The notes below the pieces were generated by a model, which did no database searches, had not been told where the DNA came from, and saw only the letters and a program-made list of their open reading frames with translations. The position numbers were made by a program, and so were the translations under genes. This document shows positions 35,230-44,630 of a DNA stretch of 64,000 nt, one piece after another. Position 1 is the stretch's first letter. The number at the start of each line of letters is the position of its first letter. This DNA is from BOG-908 sp964247675 (GTDB lineage Bacteria; Pseudomonadota; Alphaproteobacteria; Acetobacterales; Acetobacteraceae): contig CAXTVW010000005.1 of assembly GCA_964247675.1 (NCBI GenBank), forward strand, positions 1 to 64,000. The letters run 5' to 3'.

Positions 35230-35560
35230 GGAAGTGCGAAGGGGAGGTCACGCCTTAGGTTTTGGTCAGGTGGCGTTTGCGCGTGTGCATCGGCCCCGTC
35301 AAGGCACAGAAGGAGTCTGTCATCCTCCTCGCTTGAACAGGGCGACACGAGGCCGCCATGCATGACCTGGTTGCGGAGCCTGTTCCAGGCCACGACCTGT
35401 ACGCGGGTTGCGGGTCCCGCGTTCCTGACCATGCAAAGCGCCTGGATCGCGGATGTCTCGGCGGTGCGGGCAACGGCATTCTTCGGCACTTCCCTGGGAT
35501 GCCGGTCCGTTTTCGACCTCAGGTCCAAGTAACCCGACAACTCGGCATTACCTTTTTCGT
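35230..35560 (-). pseudogene. Possible remnant of a gene downstream of tnsD
   Basis: The minus strand reads AIQALCMVRNAGPATRVQVV then WNRLRNQVMHGGLVSPCSSE, an ordered protein-like segment with no clear start, surrounded by sequence without coding character. It could be relic cargo between tnsD and the proposed transposon end. Family not identified. The rest of 35209-36126 shows no supported gene. Confidence 0.35.
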
Positions 35561-36126
35561 CGACTCCTGGGCGTCGTGTTCCACGAGGCACGAGCATCCG
35601 GACCGTCCATCCAGAGGCTTTCGGTATCGCCCGTAAATACCCAGGCCTGTCTGTGGATACCTGGCTTGACCTCCGGGAACGTCCATCCTGCGCCTGGCGT
35701 TCAGGCCCTAGGTGACCTGGATCTCTCCAAAATCGACGACTATCGGAGGCTTACAGTCGCGCGCGTCGAGCGTCATTCCGGGCATGTGATGACTGCGCGC
35801 GACTCAGCGTAGCCGCGCCAGCGGTCGAGCGGAGACATCCCGCGAAACTACCGGTTTCCGAAGCCGCGCCTGCATCAGGCACGCTCCGGCAGCAGCAGCC
35901 CCGTCGGATGGACTTCACGATGGGCGTCTGCGCCGCTTCCACTTGTGTCCAGTCGGCTTTCGGACGTCGAGGATGTCGTCGTTTTCTTCTTGGCAGAGTG
36001 CTGGCCTCCGCGCGGAAGGACTATGCTGCGGGAAGCCGGGCTACCTGAGGACGGCACGGTTTCTGTGGCGCGTACCGCGCTCGAGATGGCCGCATTCGCA
36101 CTGTCAACGAACGAAGGGGAGCGCGC
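35561..36126. other. Non-coding DNA between tnsD and the proposed transposon end
   Basis: About 570 bases without a convincing gene. Base composition drifts toward A/T from about 36080 onward, into the repeat-bearing end. Confidence 0.4.
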
Positions 36127-36272
36127 ACCAACTCAATTGTCGCCGGTTTTTACGACGCTCAGGTTCTCGTCGGCACAGACGAACCAACTTTATCAAATTG
36201 CTGCTTTTGGAAATTGTCGCTGCGCAATGGGTTTTAAGCAGTGGCCGAAACCAACTCAATTGTAGGTCTACA
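36127..36272 (-). mobile_element. Candidate Tn7-like transposon end with TnsB-type repeats
   Basis: ACCAACTCAATTGT occurs exactly at 36127-36140 and 36250-36263, and a variant with an internal 5-base insert, ACCAACTTTATCAAATTG, lies at 36183-36200. All are in one orientation in locally AT-rich DNA. The last copy runs into TGTAGGTCTACA at 36261-36272, so the inverted reading starts TGTAGACC, like the TGT terminus of Tn7 elements. Spaced sites over about 150 bp fit a left-end layout. The matching other end and target duplication were not found. Confidence 0.55.
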
Positions 36273-36343
36273 GAACGACTTCATCACTGCCATCCAAGTC
36301 ATCGCGACCGCACGCTCGACAAACCTGTGGCCGCTTCGCTTTT

Positions 36344-36366
36344 CAGGACAAGCAGGCTTTGTCCTG
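36344..36366 (-). terminator. Hairpin downstream of the GH16 gene
   Basis: CAGGACAA (36344-36351) pairs with TTGTCCTG (36359-36366) across a 7-base loop. Read on the minus strand it falls 11 bases after the GH16 stop and is followed by a short A-rich tract, not a strong T run. A weak or Rho-assisted terminator is plausible. Confidence 0.4.
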
Positions 36367-36376
36367 CGCCCAGATC

Positions 36377-37514
36377 TCACGGCGCAACGAAACTCATCGT
36401 GTGCTGCCCGCCCTGTAGCGGCACAGGTGCGAGGTTCGTGCCAGGAGCACCGTTCAGCGTCATTCCGGCGAAATACAGCTTGCGGCTGAGGTAAGGCGCG
36501 CTTCCGACCAGGTAGTTGATGTAGGTCACGGTCACCGTATGCACACCCGGAGCATAGGTGCCGTAGAATATGAACTTCTGTGTCTGGCCGTTGGCATTCT
36601 GCGCAGCCACGTCGAATACACCGGGCTGCCTGACGCCATCGATGGCCACGACGAATTTTGCATCGTGGTCGAAATAGTCCTCCGACATCAACAGGGTCAG
36701 CGCGCCAGGTCCGGTGCCGGTCGCGACGTCGGGTGCGGCGGGCGTGAGATAAGACGGCGTCGTCTCGGCCGCATCCGGCGACGAGACGGCCTGCTGCGCC
36801 ACGGCCGGATCGGCGGCGTTGCTGGAGAAGGCCCGGATGTAGTCGATCTTGTAGTCCGCAGGAATGGATGCGGCAGGCGCTGCACCCGGCCAGCTGCCCG
36901 GGCCACCGACCGCGAGGTTGAGCAGCAGATACATGTTCAGCGAGGCGAACTGCGGCGGCGTGGGATACTCGGCGATGGCCTTGTGGTCGAAGTAGAAGGT
37001 TACCGTCTGGTCGTTCCATTCAACGCCATATTGGTGATAGCCTTTGTATATCGCCCCGCTGATCTGGACGAAGCCGCCATTGCTGTCGGTAGGCGCCGTC
37101 GCATGGATGAAATACAGACCCTTGTTGCCGAGATTGGGATCCTCGATCACGTCCATTTCCGGGTAGTCGCCCAACGTTGTCGGCTGCATCAGAAAGCGCC
37201 CCACAACCCCGCCTTGCCGGGCATCTGCGCACGCACCTCGAAATAGCCGCCATGCTGGGAGAAGGTGTTCTGCGTCGTGATCAGCCCGGACGTGTAAGGC
37301 TGGCCGCCGTAGTTCCACGGATGCTGAACGGATTCACACCGAAAGCCGGGTCTGAGTAGAACTCGGCCTCGTGGTTCGAAGGGATGTAGCGGCCGCCCCA
37401 ATCATACTGCGTCTTGAACGTCGTCCCGTTGCCATCCGGCGAGACGGTGACCGGTGCACCAGGCGAGAACTCTTGGTCGTAGGTCAAATGGTAGGCGGAG
37501 AGATCTAGGAACAT
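36377..37514 (-). pseudogene. GH16-type glycoside hydrolase with carbohydrate-binding C-terminus, damaged
   Basis: Three minus-strand frames join into one GH16 protein. The start at 37514 (MFLDLSAYHLTYDQEF) runs to about 37325. A second frame covers QPYTSGLITTQNTFSQHGGY to GLWGAF near 37190. The third carries the catalytic EMDVIED motif and FHVY-type strand equivalents and ends at 36377. About 20 residues seem lost at the first junction and a few bases at the second. The C-terminal 100 residues look like a calcium-dependent xylan/glucan-binding module. It borders the transposon end and the exopolysaccharide genes. Confidence 0.8.
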
Positions 37515-37819
37515 GTTGCACCTGACGGATCAAAAGTAATGGATGCGTAACAGACGTGATATGAAACGGAACGTTCACGAACGTAATTACACGTCTCCGT
37601 GAAAGCCGGGGCTAAGCCGGCGGGCTGCGAAGTTCGCTCGCCCTGGTGGCAAATCGGCACCGTCTCCGGCAGGATGAGTCCGGTTGGTCTGCCTGTGTTT
37701 CTCGAACCGTCGCCGTGGTGAGCAGTCCGCTCTTCGTGTTGCCAGCGCGGCGCAGTGCTTCCGTTATCGATCTGGCTGCTGCGCGGTGGGGCGAAGACGA
37801 GCGGGACTCGTGATTTGCC
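37515..37819. other. Intergenic region between the GH16 and O-antigen ligase-like genes
   Basis: 305 bases without a supported gene. The upstream part near 37530-37600 is relatively AT-rich and probably holds the GH16 promoter. Confidence 0.4.
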
Positions 37820-39079
37820 CTAGCTGGCCGGGCGGAGCCGGGCGATGGCGAGCAGGAGGAGCACGGGGAACAGCACGGGGGGGAATTGCTGGTAGCCGCC
37901 GGTGAACAGGAACAGCAGCATCAGCGGCACGAACAGCGCGCCTTGCAAAGCGGTGCGCTCGGCGAGCCAGAACAGGGTCAGGTAAGCCAGCAGCAGGGGA
38001 AGGCCGAATTCCAGGAAGACCTTGATAGGCGTGTTCACGTCGTAGGCGTAGGGGAGGCTGAGCTTCTCGCTGACCCCGGCGCCGATACCGGCGAGCAGGG
38101 CGGCGGGTTCGCGTGCGAGCACGTCCGACATCAGCCAGAACGGGGTGATGAAACGCATGTGTCCGCTGGTGCCGGGCTGGGAGACCTCGCCCAGGCGGTC
38201 CGACAGCGCGGCGGCGAAGTCGGGCGCGGTCAGGGCGGCGGCCACCAGTATCAGGCCCAGGGCGCAGCCTGACACGATTACCACCTTGAGGAATTGCGGG
38301 CCGATCCGCACGCCGGCGAACAGGAAGAAGCTGGCCAGCACGATCCAGCCGGTACCGGAGAACGACAGCAGCAACCCGGCGGTGAACAGGACGAAATACA
38401 GCGGCCGGCGCGCCGTCAGCATTTCGATCATCAGGCCGACAGCCATGAACTGGGAGAACACCGAAGGCTCGACGAGAAACAACCCGTTCGATTTGTTGAT
38501 CTCGCCTATGCCGACCGGGATCTCCAGGTTGTAGCCCTGCTCCAGCAGCAGGTTCGCCGGGATCAGTCCGGTGAACGCGAACAGCCGGAGGCCCACGAAC
38601 TGGGCGGCGAACTGGGCGATGCCCAGGCCGGCGATGAGGGCCAGCAAGCGGTTGATCCGGGCGAAAAAGGCGGTTTCGTCCACCGGCTCGGCAAAGCTCA
38701 GTGTGGCCAGCGCGGTGATGCCGAGGAAATGCATCAGCGAGTTCGTGCTGGGCGAGGCGTCGAAGGTGCCTGGCGCCATGGTGTGCCAGGCGGCGCCGAG
38801 CAGGGCCAGGCCGACCAGGCCGAGATAGACCGCGGTGCGACCCCGGTGCAGCACCAGCGTGCCGTGTGCGAGGCCCCAGGCGCCGAGCGCCAGGCCGATC
38901 GGGCCCACGATGCTCAGCGGAGCGGTGCCGGCCAGCACGCCGAAGCGCTGCAGGAAGAGGCAGACGCACAGCAATACGGTGGTAAATCGCAGGCAGGCCG
39001 CCTGCTTCCCGGCAATTGCGGCGTTCGGGCCGGGCCGCCCAGGGGAAGATGTGTCGAGTTCGAGGGCGGGATTGGACAC
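37820..39079 (-). CDS. O-antigen ligase/polymerase-like membrane protein
   Basis: 419 residues from a GTG at 39079. About ten to twelve hydrophobic segments are spread over the length (TVLLCVCLFLQRFGVLAG, VGLALLGAAWH, FVLFTAGLLLSFSGTGWIVL and others), with a large loop between, as in Wzy/WaaL-type proteins. SFSGTGWIVL is the conserved loop region of the family. It likely polymerises or ligates exopolysaccharide units. It is next to the GH16 gene and divergent from three glycosyltransferases. Confidence 0.78.
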   Translation of the reverse strand: MSNPALELDTSSPGRPGPNAAIAGKQAACLRFTTVLLCVCLFLQRFGVLAGTAPLSIVGPIGLALGAWGLAHGTLVLHRGRTAVYLGLVGLALLGAAWHTMAPGTFDASPSTNSLMHFLGITALATLSFAEPVDETAFFARINRLLALIAGLGIAQFAAQFVGLRLFAFTGLIPANLLLEQGYNLEIPVGIGEINKSNGLFLVEPSVFSQFMAVGLMIEMLTARRPLYFVLFTAGLLLSFSGTGWIVLASFFLFAGVRIGPQFLKVVIVSGCALGLILVAAALTAPDFAAALSDRLGEVSQPGTSGHMRFITPFWLMSDVLAREPAALLAGIGAGVSEKLSLPYAYDVNTPIKVFLEFGLPLLLAYLTLFWLAERTALQGALFVPLMLLFLFTGGYQQFPPVLFPVLLLLAIARLRPAS

Positions 39080-39397
39080 GCACGCCTGTCTTCGGGCAAT
39101 CCTGACCTAAGGCAAGGCCGGAAGTGCCCGCGGGCGAAGGCCGGTTCCCGCTAGGCGGCCTTAACGCCGGCGTAACGGCCTTTTGCTGTGACACCCTCCA
39201 GGTTTCGCGGACAGCTTCCGCTACGTCCGCGGGTTTGATCGCGCGGAGGCGTTTCAAATCGAACGGGCATGGTTCGCGCAGCCAGAGAGCAGGAAGGCTG
39301 TGCCCCCGCTTGTGGCCGGCCTATCTGTGAAACCCCGTGTGACCGGGCGCGATTAGTGCCCGTCCGCGCGGCCGCGGATGTAGGGAGTGCCGCCTAG
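39080..39397. other. Divergent promoter region of the polysaccharide genes
   Basis: These 318 bases separate the O-antigen ligase-like gene (minus) from the glycosyltransferase operon (plus). No gene or clear motif was recognised. Confidence 0.4.
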
Positions 39398-40390
39398 GTG
39401 AGTGGTCAACCGGCGTCTGACGTGACTGTGGTGATCCCGGTCTACAACAGCGGCGCTACGCTCCCGAGAGCTATCCAGTCCGTTCTGGACCAGACACTCG
39501 AAACCATCGAGGTCCTTGTGGTCGATGACGGTTCGACCGACGACAGCCTTGAGATCGCGCATCGCTTTGCCGCGCTGGACTCGCGGGTGACCGTAGTGGC
39601 GCTGCCTCGGAACGGCGGCAAGGCGCGCGCGATGAACCTCGCCGCCGCGGCCGCAAGAGGAGCCTGGATCGCGATCCTGGACGCAGACGACCGCTATTTG
39701 CCGGACAGGCTGGCTGTGCTTCTCGCCGCCGGGCAGGAGCATGGGTCGGACCTTGTGGCTGACAACCAGCTGCATAAGGATCACGCGAGCGGCCTGGCTG
39801 TTCTGGAAGCGTTCGCGGCTGAGGGTGCAGGCCGGGCGATTACGCTGGAGGACATGATCGCGCATTCCGATCCCGGCGCCGAGTTCGATTTCGGGATACT
39901 CAAGCCGATGGTACGGGCCGAATTCCTGCGGACCACGCAGACCGAGTACTATCCCGAGGCGAAGCTGGCGGAAGATTTCTACTTCATGCTGGAGCTGCTG
40001 CTTGCGGGGGCCCGGGGGTGGTTGGTCCACACGCCGCTCTATGAGTGGACCCTTCCCTTCAGCCCGACAGCCAGGCAGTGGACCGACACCGGCGCCGGCG
40101 CCTGGCGATATGACTACCGCCAGGCGCTTGAGACCAACGCCCATTTCATTGCGAAATTCGGCAGTTCCGTCAGGCCGGACGTGGCGAGGCTCCTGCGGAA
40201 GCGTGGGCGCGAGTATCGTGTGATGGTCCACTACATCGACGCCCAGCGATTGCTGGCCGACACCGGGAGCCTTACGAAGCCTGCCGCCATAATCCTGCGG
40301 CATCCCGGAACGTGGCCGCTCCTGACAAGACGCGTGACGCGTCGCCTCAGGCGCGCGGTACAATCCGATGCGAGGCGACTAGGCCATTGA
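39398..40390 (+). CDS. Family 2 glycosyltransferase
   Basis: 330 residues from GTG 39398. The GT-A fold is clear: VTVVIPVYNSGATLPRAIQS, VLVVDDGSTDDSLEIA, and the metal-binding ILDADDRYLP near 90. An inverting transferase adding a sugar from a nucleotide donor on the cytoplasmic face is expected. The last 80 residues are basic. The stop overlaps the next start as TTGA, the first of a three-gene coupled operon for polysaccharide assembly. Confidence 0.9.
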   Translation: MSGQPASDVTVVIPVYNSGATLPRAIQSVLDQTLETIEVLVVDDGSTDDSLEIAHRFAALDSRVTVVALPRNGGKARAMNLAAAAARGAWIAILDADDRYLPDRLAVLLAAGQEHGSDLVADNQLHKDHASGLAVLEAFAAEGAGRAITLEDMIAHSDPGAEFDFGILKPMVRAEFLRTTQTEYYPEAKLAEDFYFMLELLLAGARGWLVHTPLYEWTLPFSPTARQWTDTGAGAWRYDYRQALETNAHFIAKFGSSVRPDVARLLRKRGREYRVMVHYIDAQRLLADTGSLTKPAAIILRHPGTWPLLTRRVTRRLRRAVQSDARRLGH

Positions 40391-41286
40391 GCCACACCGG
40401 GTCGAAAGTCATCATCGTCACCGCGGGCGACAGCAAGGTCATGCCTTTCCTCAAAGGGTTGATCCGCTCCCTGGAAGCTTTTCCTGAAAGACGGGGTGTC
40501 GAGATCGGTTGCCTCGATGTCGGCCAGACCGACGATGACAAAGCGTGGCTGGCCGACCATGACGTCATTACGGCCGTGCCGAGCACGCATCTCGGCATTC
40601 CCGTCGAAAGGCTGAAGCGGTACGAACTGGCCTTCCTCGCCCGCCCGTTCCTGCGAGACTATTTTCCGGGCCGCGACATCTACGTCTGGATCGATTCGGA
40701 CATCTGGCTGCAAGGGTGGTGGGTGATCGAGGCCTATTGCCGAGGAGCCTTGGACACCGGCATGGCCATAGCGCACGAGCAGGAGCGGGCGTACCGGTTC
40801 CAGGGCTGGCTGCTCGGCTGGTTCGCCAAGCACCTCGTCCTGGGATATGGTGTATTGAACGGCGCGTGGCTGCTGTCGCGGCCGCACCTGAACGCCGGGC
40901 TTTTCGCGATACGCGCCGACAGCCCGCACTGGGAACTGTGGGTCCACCACTACCAGGCTGTCTGGAACCGGACCGGAGCCTTCCTTCCGCACGACCAGTT
41001 TTCGATCAACCGGCTCGTGTACGGCGGCCTGTTCGCGCGTTCCAAGGTCAGAACCACCATACTTCCGCCCCGCTACAACTGGATATGCGACCGCGGCCCG
41101 CCGATGTGGAATGACGAGGCGCATGTGCTCTGCGAGCCTTATCCACCTTATTCGACTATAGGCGCCGTTCACCTCGCCGGACCAGGGAAGTCCACCCAGT
41201 ACGAGACGCGCCGCACCGGCGGCGGCAGCTTCAAGGCGTTGCTGACGCAGGGAGTCGAACCGCCGGCAGGGCAGACCGGATCGTGA
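40387..41286 (+). CDS. Glycosyltransferase, GT8-like
   Basis: About 299 residues from TTG 40387, overlapping the previous stop. A Rossmann-like start KVIIVTAGDSKVMPFLKGL and the DxD motif VWIDSDIWLQGW near 100 support a retaining GT-A transferase; NAGLFAIRADSPHW and FLPHDQFSINRL follow. The exact CAZy family is not certain. It overlaps the next gene by 4 bases (GTGA). Confidence 0.7.
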   Translation: MSHTGSKVIIVTAGDSKVMPFLKGLIRSLEAFPERRGVEIGCLDVGQTDDDKAWLADHDVITAVPSTHLGIPVERLKRYELAFLARPFLRDYFPGRDIYVWIDSDIWLQGWWVIEAYCRGALDTGMAIAHEQERAYRFQGWLLGWFAKHLVLGYGVLNGAWLLSRPHLNAGLFAIRADSPHWELWVHHYQAVWNRTGAFLPHDQFSINRLVYGGLFARSKVRTTILPPRYNWICDRGPPMWNDEAHVLCEPYPPYSTIGAVHLAGPGKSTQYETRRTGGGSFKALLTQGVEPPAGQTGS

Positions 41287-42146
41287 TCGCGTGGTTCATT
41301 ATGCTCCACAACAAGCCCGCACAGTTCGAATGGCTCCTGAACGCCATCTATGACCCGGACGACATCTTCCTGGTTCACGTGGATCTGAAAAGCCTGTTGA
41401 ACTACAAGGGCCGGGGCGGAACCTACAGCCGCGTGCGCGAGATCATCGACGGCCGCACAAACATACGGCTGATGCGCCCGCGGGCGACGAACTGGGGAGG
41501 CTGGAGCCTGGGGCGGATAAGCTTGGACGCGATCGACCTCCTGCTTGCGGCCGAGGATCGCTGGACGCATTTCGTCAACCTGAGCGGCGAGTGCTACCCC
41601 ATCAAGCCGATGGCTGCGATCAGGGAGACCCTGCGCAGCAATCCGCATGATGTGTTTATACAGACGAAGGCCTTTACCGACCTGCCGCCGGACGACTGGC
41701 ATCCCAGGCGGCCCCGCGTTTTCGAGACGCCGGTGAAAATCGTCATCCTCCCCGGCCGACGCAAGGCTCCCCGAACCTTCAAGCTTGATCATAAGGGCTC
41801 GCAGTGGGTGATACTGCCGCGGGCATTCTGCGAGTGGCAGCGTCAGGCGCCGTTCCGGCGGGACATGGACTCCTACATGCGGTTCAGCCCGCTGAGCGAC
41901 GAGCTCGTCATGCAGGCGCTCCTGCTGAACGGTCCCTACCGCGACCGTCAGGCGGCGGATTACGGGAGGGCGATCAAGCTGATCGAGCCGGCGGCTCACC
42001 CCGAGGTCCTGACGATCGACGACCTCGATTACATCCATGCCAGTCCCGCCCTGTTCGCCAGGAAATTCGACGCCAGCAGGGACGAGGCGGTCCTGTTGAC
42101 GCTGGCAGGGGAGATCGGTGCAGTCCCGCCCGCACCGGCCCGCTAG
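41283..42146 (+). CDS. Beta-1,6-N-acetylglucosaminyltransferase-like protein (GT14)
   Basis: 287 residues from GTG 41283. Core-2/I-branching enzyme landmarks are present: IAWFIMLHNKPAQFEWLL, DDIFLVHVDLKS, the TNWGGWSL segment and HFVNLSGECYPIKP. Bacterial members add branches to surface polysaccharides. This is the third gene of the overlapping transferase operon. Confidence 0.85.
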   Translation: MIAWFIMLHNKPAQFEWLLNAIYDPDDIFLVHVDLKSLLNYKGRGGTYSRVREIIDGRTNIRLMRPRATNWGGWSLGRISLDAIDLLLAAEDRWTHFVNLSGECYPIKPMAAIRETLRSNPHDVFIQTKAFTDLPPDDWHPRRPRVFETPVKIVILPGRRKAPRTFKLDHKGSQWVILPRAFCEWQRQAPFRRDMDSYMRFSPLSDELVMQALLLNGPYRDRQAADYGRAIKLIEPAAHPEVLTIDDLDYIHASPALFARKFDASRDEAVLLTLAGEIGAVPPAPAR

Positions 42147-42195
42147 ATTGCGGGCGCGCCGGACGCATACCGGCGGAAATTATTTGTGACCGGTC

Positions 42196-42330
42196 AGCAA
42201 GATTGGGGCTCTGCCCCAAGCCCCGCTGGGGCCTCGAGGCCCCAGACCCCCATCTGTTAAGAGATCTGGTGAGAGGTTCTAAGGACGACTGTCCTTAGCG
42301 GGGTCCAGGGGCAGAGCCCTTGGCCTTTCT
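42196..42330. repeat. GC-rich composite palindrome, REP-like
   Basis: GGGGCTCTGCCCC (42205-42217) is answered by GGGGCAGAGCCC (42308-42319). Between them lie the palindromic GGGGCCTCGAGGCCCC (42229-42244) and CTAAGGA/TCCTTAG (42279-42285 and 42292-42298). The block sits between the transferase operon and the reductase gene and may fold into a multi-stem RNA that also terminates transcription. Only one copy was seen in the window. Confidence 0.6.
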
Positions 42331-42382
42331 TCTAAGTCGACACAAAGCCGTTGGTACGAGACATGAGAGGACGGTTCAGCAC

Positions 42383-43444
42383 TTGGCTTTCCTGATCTAT
42401 GGTGCCACCGGCTACACGGGCCGCCTGTGCGCCGAGCACGCCGTGGAGCGCGGGTTGCGTCCCGTGCTGGCTGGCAGGAACCCGGACAAGCTGCGCCCGC
42501 TCGCCGACGGCCTCGGGCTGGAGTGGCGGGCCTTCAGGCTGGCGCCGCGACCCGCGGAGCTACGGGGCATTAAGGCCGTGCTGCACGCGGCTGGTCCGTT
42601 CTCGGCTACGGCGGCGCCGATGGCTTCGGCCTGCATCGAGGCGGGCGTCCATTACTGCGACATCACCGGCGAGATAGACGTGTTCGAGGCGCTTGCGGCC
42701 TGGAGCGGCCGTGCGCGCGATGCCGGAGTGATGCTGCTGCCCGGGGCGGGGTTCGACGTGGTGCCGAGCGACTGCCTCGCGGCCCATGTGGCGGCGCAGT
42801 TGCCGGGTGCCGCCCGCTTGCGGCTGTCCATCGGCGGGCTCTCGAAGGCGAGCCGGGGCACGATGAAGACGATGCTGGAAGGCGTGGGAACCGGCGTCCG
42901 GGTTCGCCAAGGGGGCAACATCGTCCAGGGCGACCCGCGTCAGCGGCAGTCTGCCGATTTCGGCGAGGGCGCCCGTCCGACGGTCGGCGTGCCCTGGGGC
43001 GACGTCTCCACCGCCTGGCGCTCGACCGGTATCCCGGACATTGAAGTGTTTTTCGAAGCCACGCGCCAGATGGAGGTCGTGTCGGCTCTGCCGGTCGGGG
43101 TCAGGCGGCTGCTGTCGCGGGGGCCGGTCCTGCGGTTCCTGCAGGGGCGGATCGACAGGCACCTGCCGCCGGGACCCTCGGCCGAGGATCGTGCCAGCGG
43201 CCGGGCCGCGGTGCTGGCCGAGGCCTGGGACGCGTCCGGCCAGCACGTCTCGTCCTTGCTGACGACGCCCGAACCTTATCACCTGACGGCGCGCACGGCC
43301 GTGGAGGTGGCACGGCTGGCGTCCGAGGGCTCCGCTGTCCCGGGCTACCAGACGCCGGCGACCGCTTACGGGGCGGACTTCGTCCTGGGCTTCGACGGCG
43401 TGGTCCGGGCCGGCTTGACCGGGCAACGGGCCACCGGATTGTAG
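42383..43444 (+). CDS. Saccharopine-dehydrogenase-like NADP-binding reductase
   Basis: About 353 residues from TTG 42383, chosen because the Rossmann strand begins directly there (FLIYGATGYTGRLCAEHAVE) and GAGAGG lies upstream. Later landmarks are VLHAAGPFSATAAPM, HYCDITGEIDVFEAL and LPGAGFDVVPSDCLAAHVA. The family includes trans-acting enoyl reductases and saccharopine dehydrogenase-like proteins. Substrate unknown. It is a single gene. Confidence 0.85.
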   Translation: MAFLIYGATGYTGRLCAEHAVERGLRPVLAGRNPDKLRPLADGLGLEWRAFRLAPRPAELRGIKAVLHAAGPFSATAAPMASACIEAGVHYCDITGEIDVFEALAAWSGRARDAGVMLLPGAGFDVVPSDCLAAHVAAQLPGAARLRLSIGGLSKASRGTMKTMLEGVGTGVRVRQGGNIVQGDPRQRQSADFGEGARPTVGVPWGDVSTAWRSTGIPDIEVFFEATRQMEVVSALPVGVRRLLSRGPVLRFLQGRIDRHLPPGPSAEDRASGRAAVLAEAWDASGQHVSSLLTTPEPYHLTARTAVEVARLASEGSAVPGYQTPATAYGADFVLGFDGVVRAGLTGQRATGL

Positions 43445-43519
43445 GCTTCGGTGACGCGGCAGGCGGAGTGCAGTGCGCGGAAGCACGCTCGGCGGCAAGT
43501 TAGGGTGTAGAGAGGCGGC

Positions 43520-44500
43520 ATGAGCCGTAACCGTTATTACCAGGGTCCCCCCTCCGACCACTATGACGGGGAGCGCTTCTTTAATCCCCACCACCCCGAC
43601 ATCGACCGCAGCCTGTCCGAGCTGCTCCGCTGGCGGCTGGGCGGAAAGCGGGCACGCTGGACAGCAACGTCCGCCCGGCAAGCCGTTCCGGCTGCCAGTG
43701 TCGCGGATCTGAGCGTGACGCTGATCGGCCATGCCAGCCTCTTGCTCCAGGTGGACGGCCGCAACATCCTGGTGGACCCGGTCTGGTCGGCGCGGGCCAG
43801 CCCGCTACGGTGGGCAGGGCCGCGCCGCTACAACGAGCCTGGGGTTGCCTTTGCGGCGCTGCCGCCGATCGACCTGGTGCTGCTGACGCACAACCATTAC
43901 GACCACCTCGACATCCGCACCTTGCGGCGGCTGTGGCAAGCCGGGCGGCCGCCGATGGTGGCGCCGCTTGGCAACGATCGCGTAATCGGGCGCACCGACC
44001 CCGACATGCAGGTGCGCACGATGGACTGGGGCCAGCACGCGGAAATCCTGCCGGGCGTAGAGGTATGGCTGACCCCCGCCAACCACTGGTCGAGCCGCAG
44101 CCTGTCCGACCGCAGGATGGCGCTGTGGGGCGGCTTCGTCGTCAGGACGCAGGTCGCCACCATCTACGTGGCCGGCGACACCGGCTACGGTGATGGCGCC
44201 ATCTTCCGCGGGGTCCAAGAAAGGCATGGGCCGCCCGACCTGGCGATCCTGCCGATCGGCGCGTATGCCCCGCGGTGGTTCCTGAAGGACCAGCACGTCA
44301 ATCCGGCAGAGGCGGTGCAGATCATGCAGGATTGCGGCGCCAAGCAGGCGCTAGGCGTGCACTGGGGGACATTCGCGCTGACCGATGAGCCGCAATCTGC
44401 CCCCGAGCAGGATTTGCGGAGCGCGCTCGAGACGGCACGGATACCGGAGGAGCGTTTCCTAGCCATGCGGCCCGGCGATTGCTGGACGCGCCCGGCCTGA
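43520..44500 (+). CDS. MBL-fold metallohydrolase, NAPE-PLD-like
   Basis: 326 residues from ATG 43520. The zinc motif is LLTHNHYDHLD (HxHxDH), preceded by VTLIGHASLLLQVDGRNILV and DPVWSARASPLRW. Later histidines lie in TPANHWSSRS, GDTGYGDG and LGVHWGTF. It resembles bacterial relatives of N-acylphosphatidylethanolamine phospholipase D. There is no signal peptide. The natural substrate is unknown. Confidence 0.88.
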   Translation: MSRNRYYQGPPSDHYDGERFFNPHHPDIDRSLSELLRWRLGGKRARWTATSARQAVPAASVADLSVTLIGHASLLLQVDGRNILVDPVWSARASPLRWAGPRRYNEPGVAFAALPPIDLVLLTHNHYDHLDIRTLRRLWQAGRPPMVAPLGNDRVIGRTDPDMQVRTMDWGQHAEILPGVEVWLTPANHWSSRSLSDRRMALWGGFVVRTQVATIYVAGDTGYGDGAIFRGVQERHGPPDLAILPIGAYAPRWFLKDQHVNPAEAVQIMQDCGAKQALGVHWGTFALTDEPQSAPEQDLRSALETARIPEERFLAMRPGDCWTRPA

Positions 44501-44548
44501 CGCCAGCACCCGGGTGCCCCAGCATAAACCCGGCTGTTGCAGATGCGG

Positions 44549-44598
44549 GGTAGTAAAAGTTTTTTGCTTCTTTTTTTCAAAAAAGAAGGCCTTGCTGG
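44549..44598. repeat. T-tract palindromic repeat, right arm only
   Basis: Single arm of the repeat family described at 59108-59269: AAAAGTTTTTTGCTTC followed by a T run, AAAAAAGAAG and GGCCTTGCT. A partial spacer (GCAGATGCGGGG) lies before it. It sits downstream of the MBL gene and of the MFS gene, which converge here, and can act as a bidirectional hairpin terminator. Confidence 0.8.
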
Positions 44599-44630
44599 CT
44601 TAAAGTGTCCACAGCCAAGCTTCAGACCGG

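Noticed and set aside
35945..36265. Plus-strand open frame over the proposed transposon end
   Set aside because: It covers non-coding repeat DNA, has mixed composition and no homology signal.
37764..39257. Alternative minus-strand frame over the O-antigen ligase-like gene
   Set aside because: Arg/Pro-rich frame with no membrane segments, while the frame at 37820-39079 gives a regular polytopic protein.
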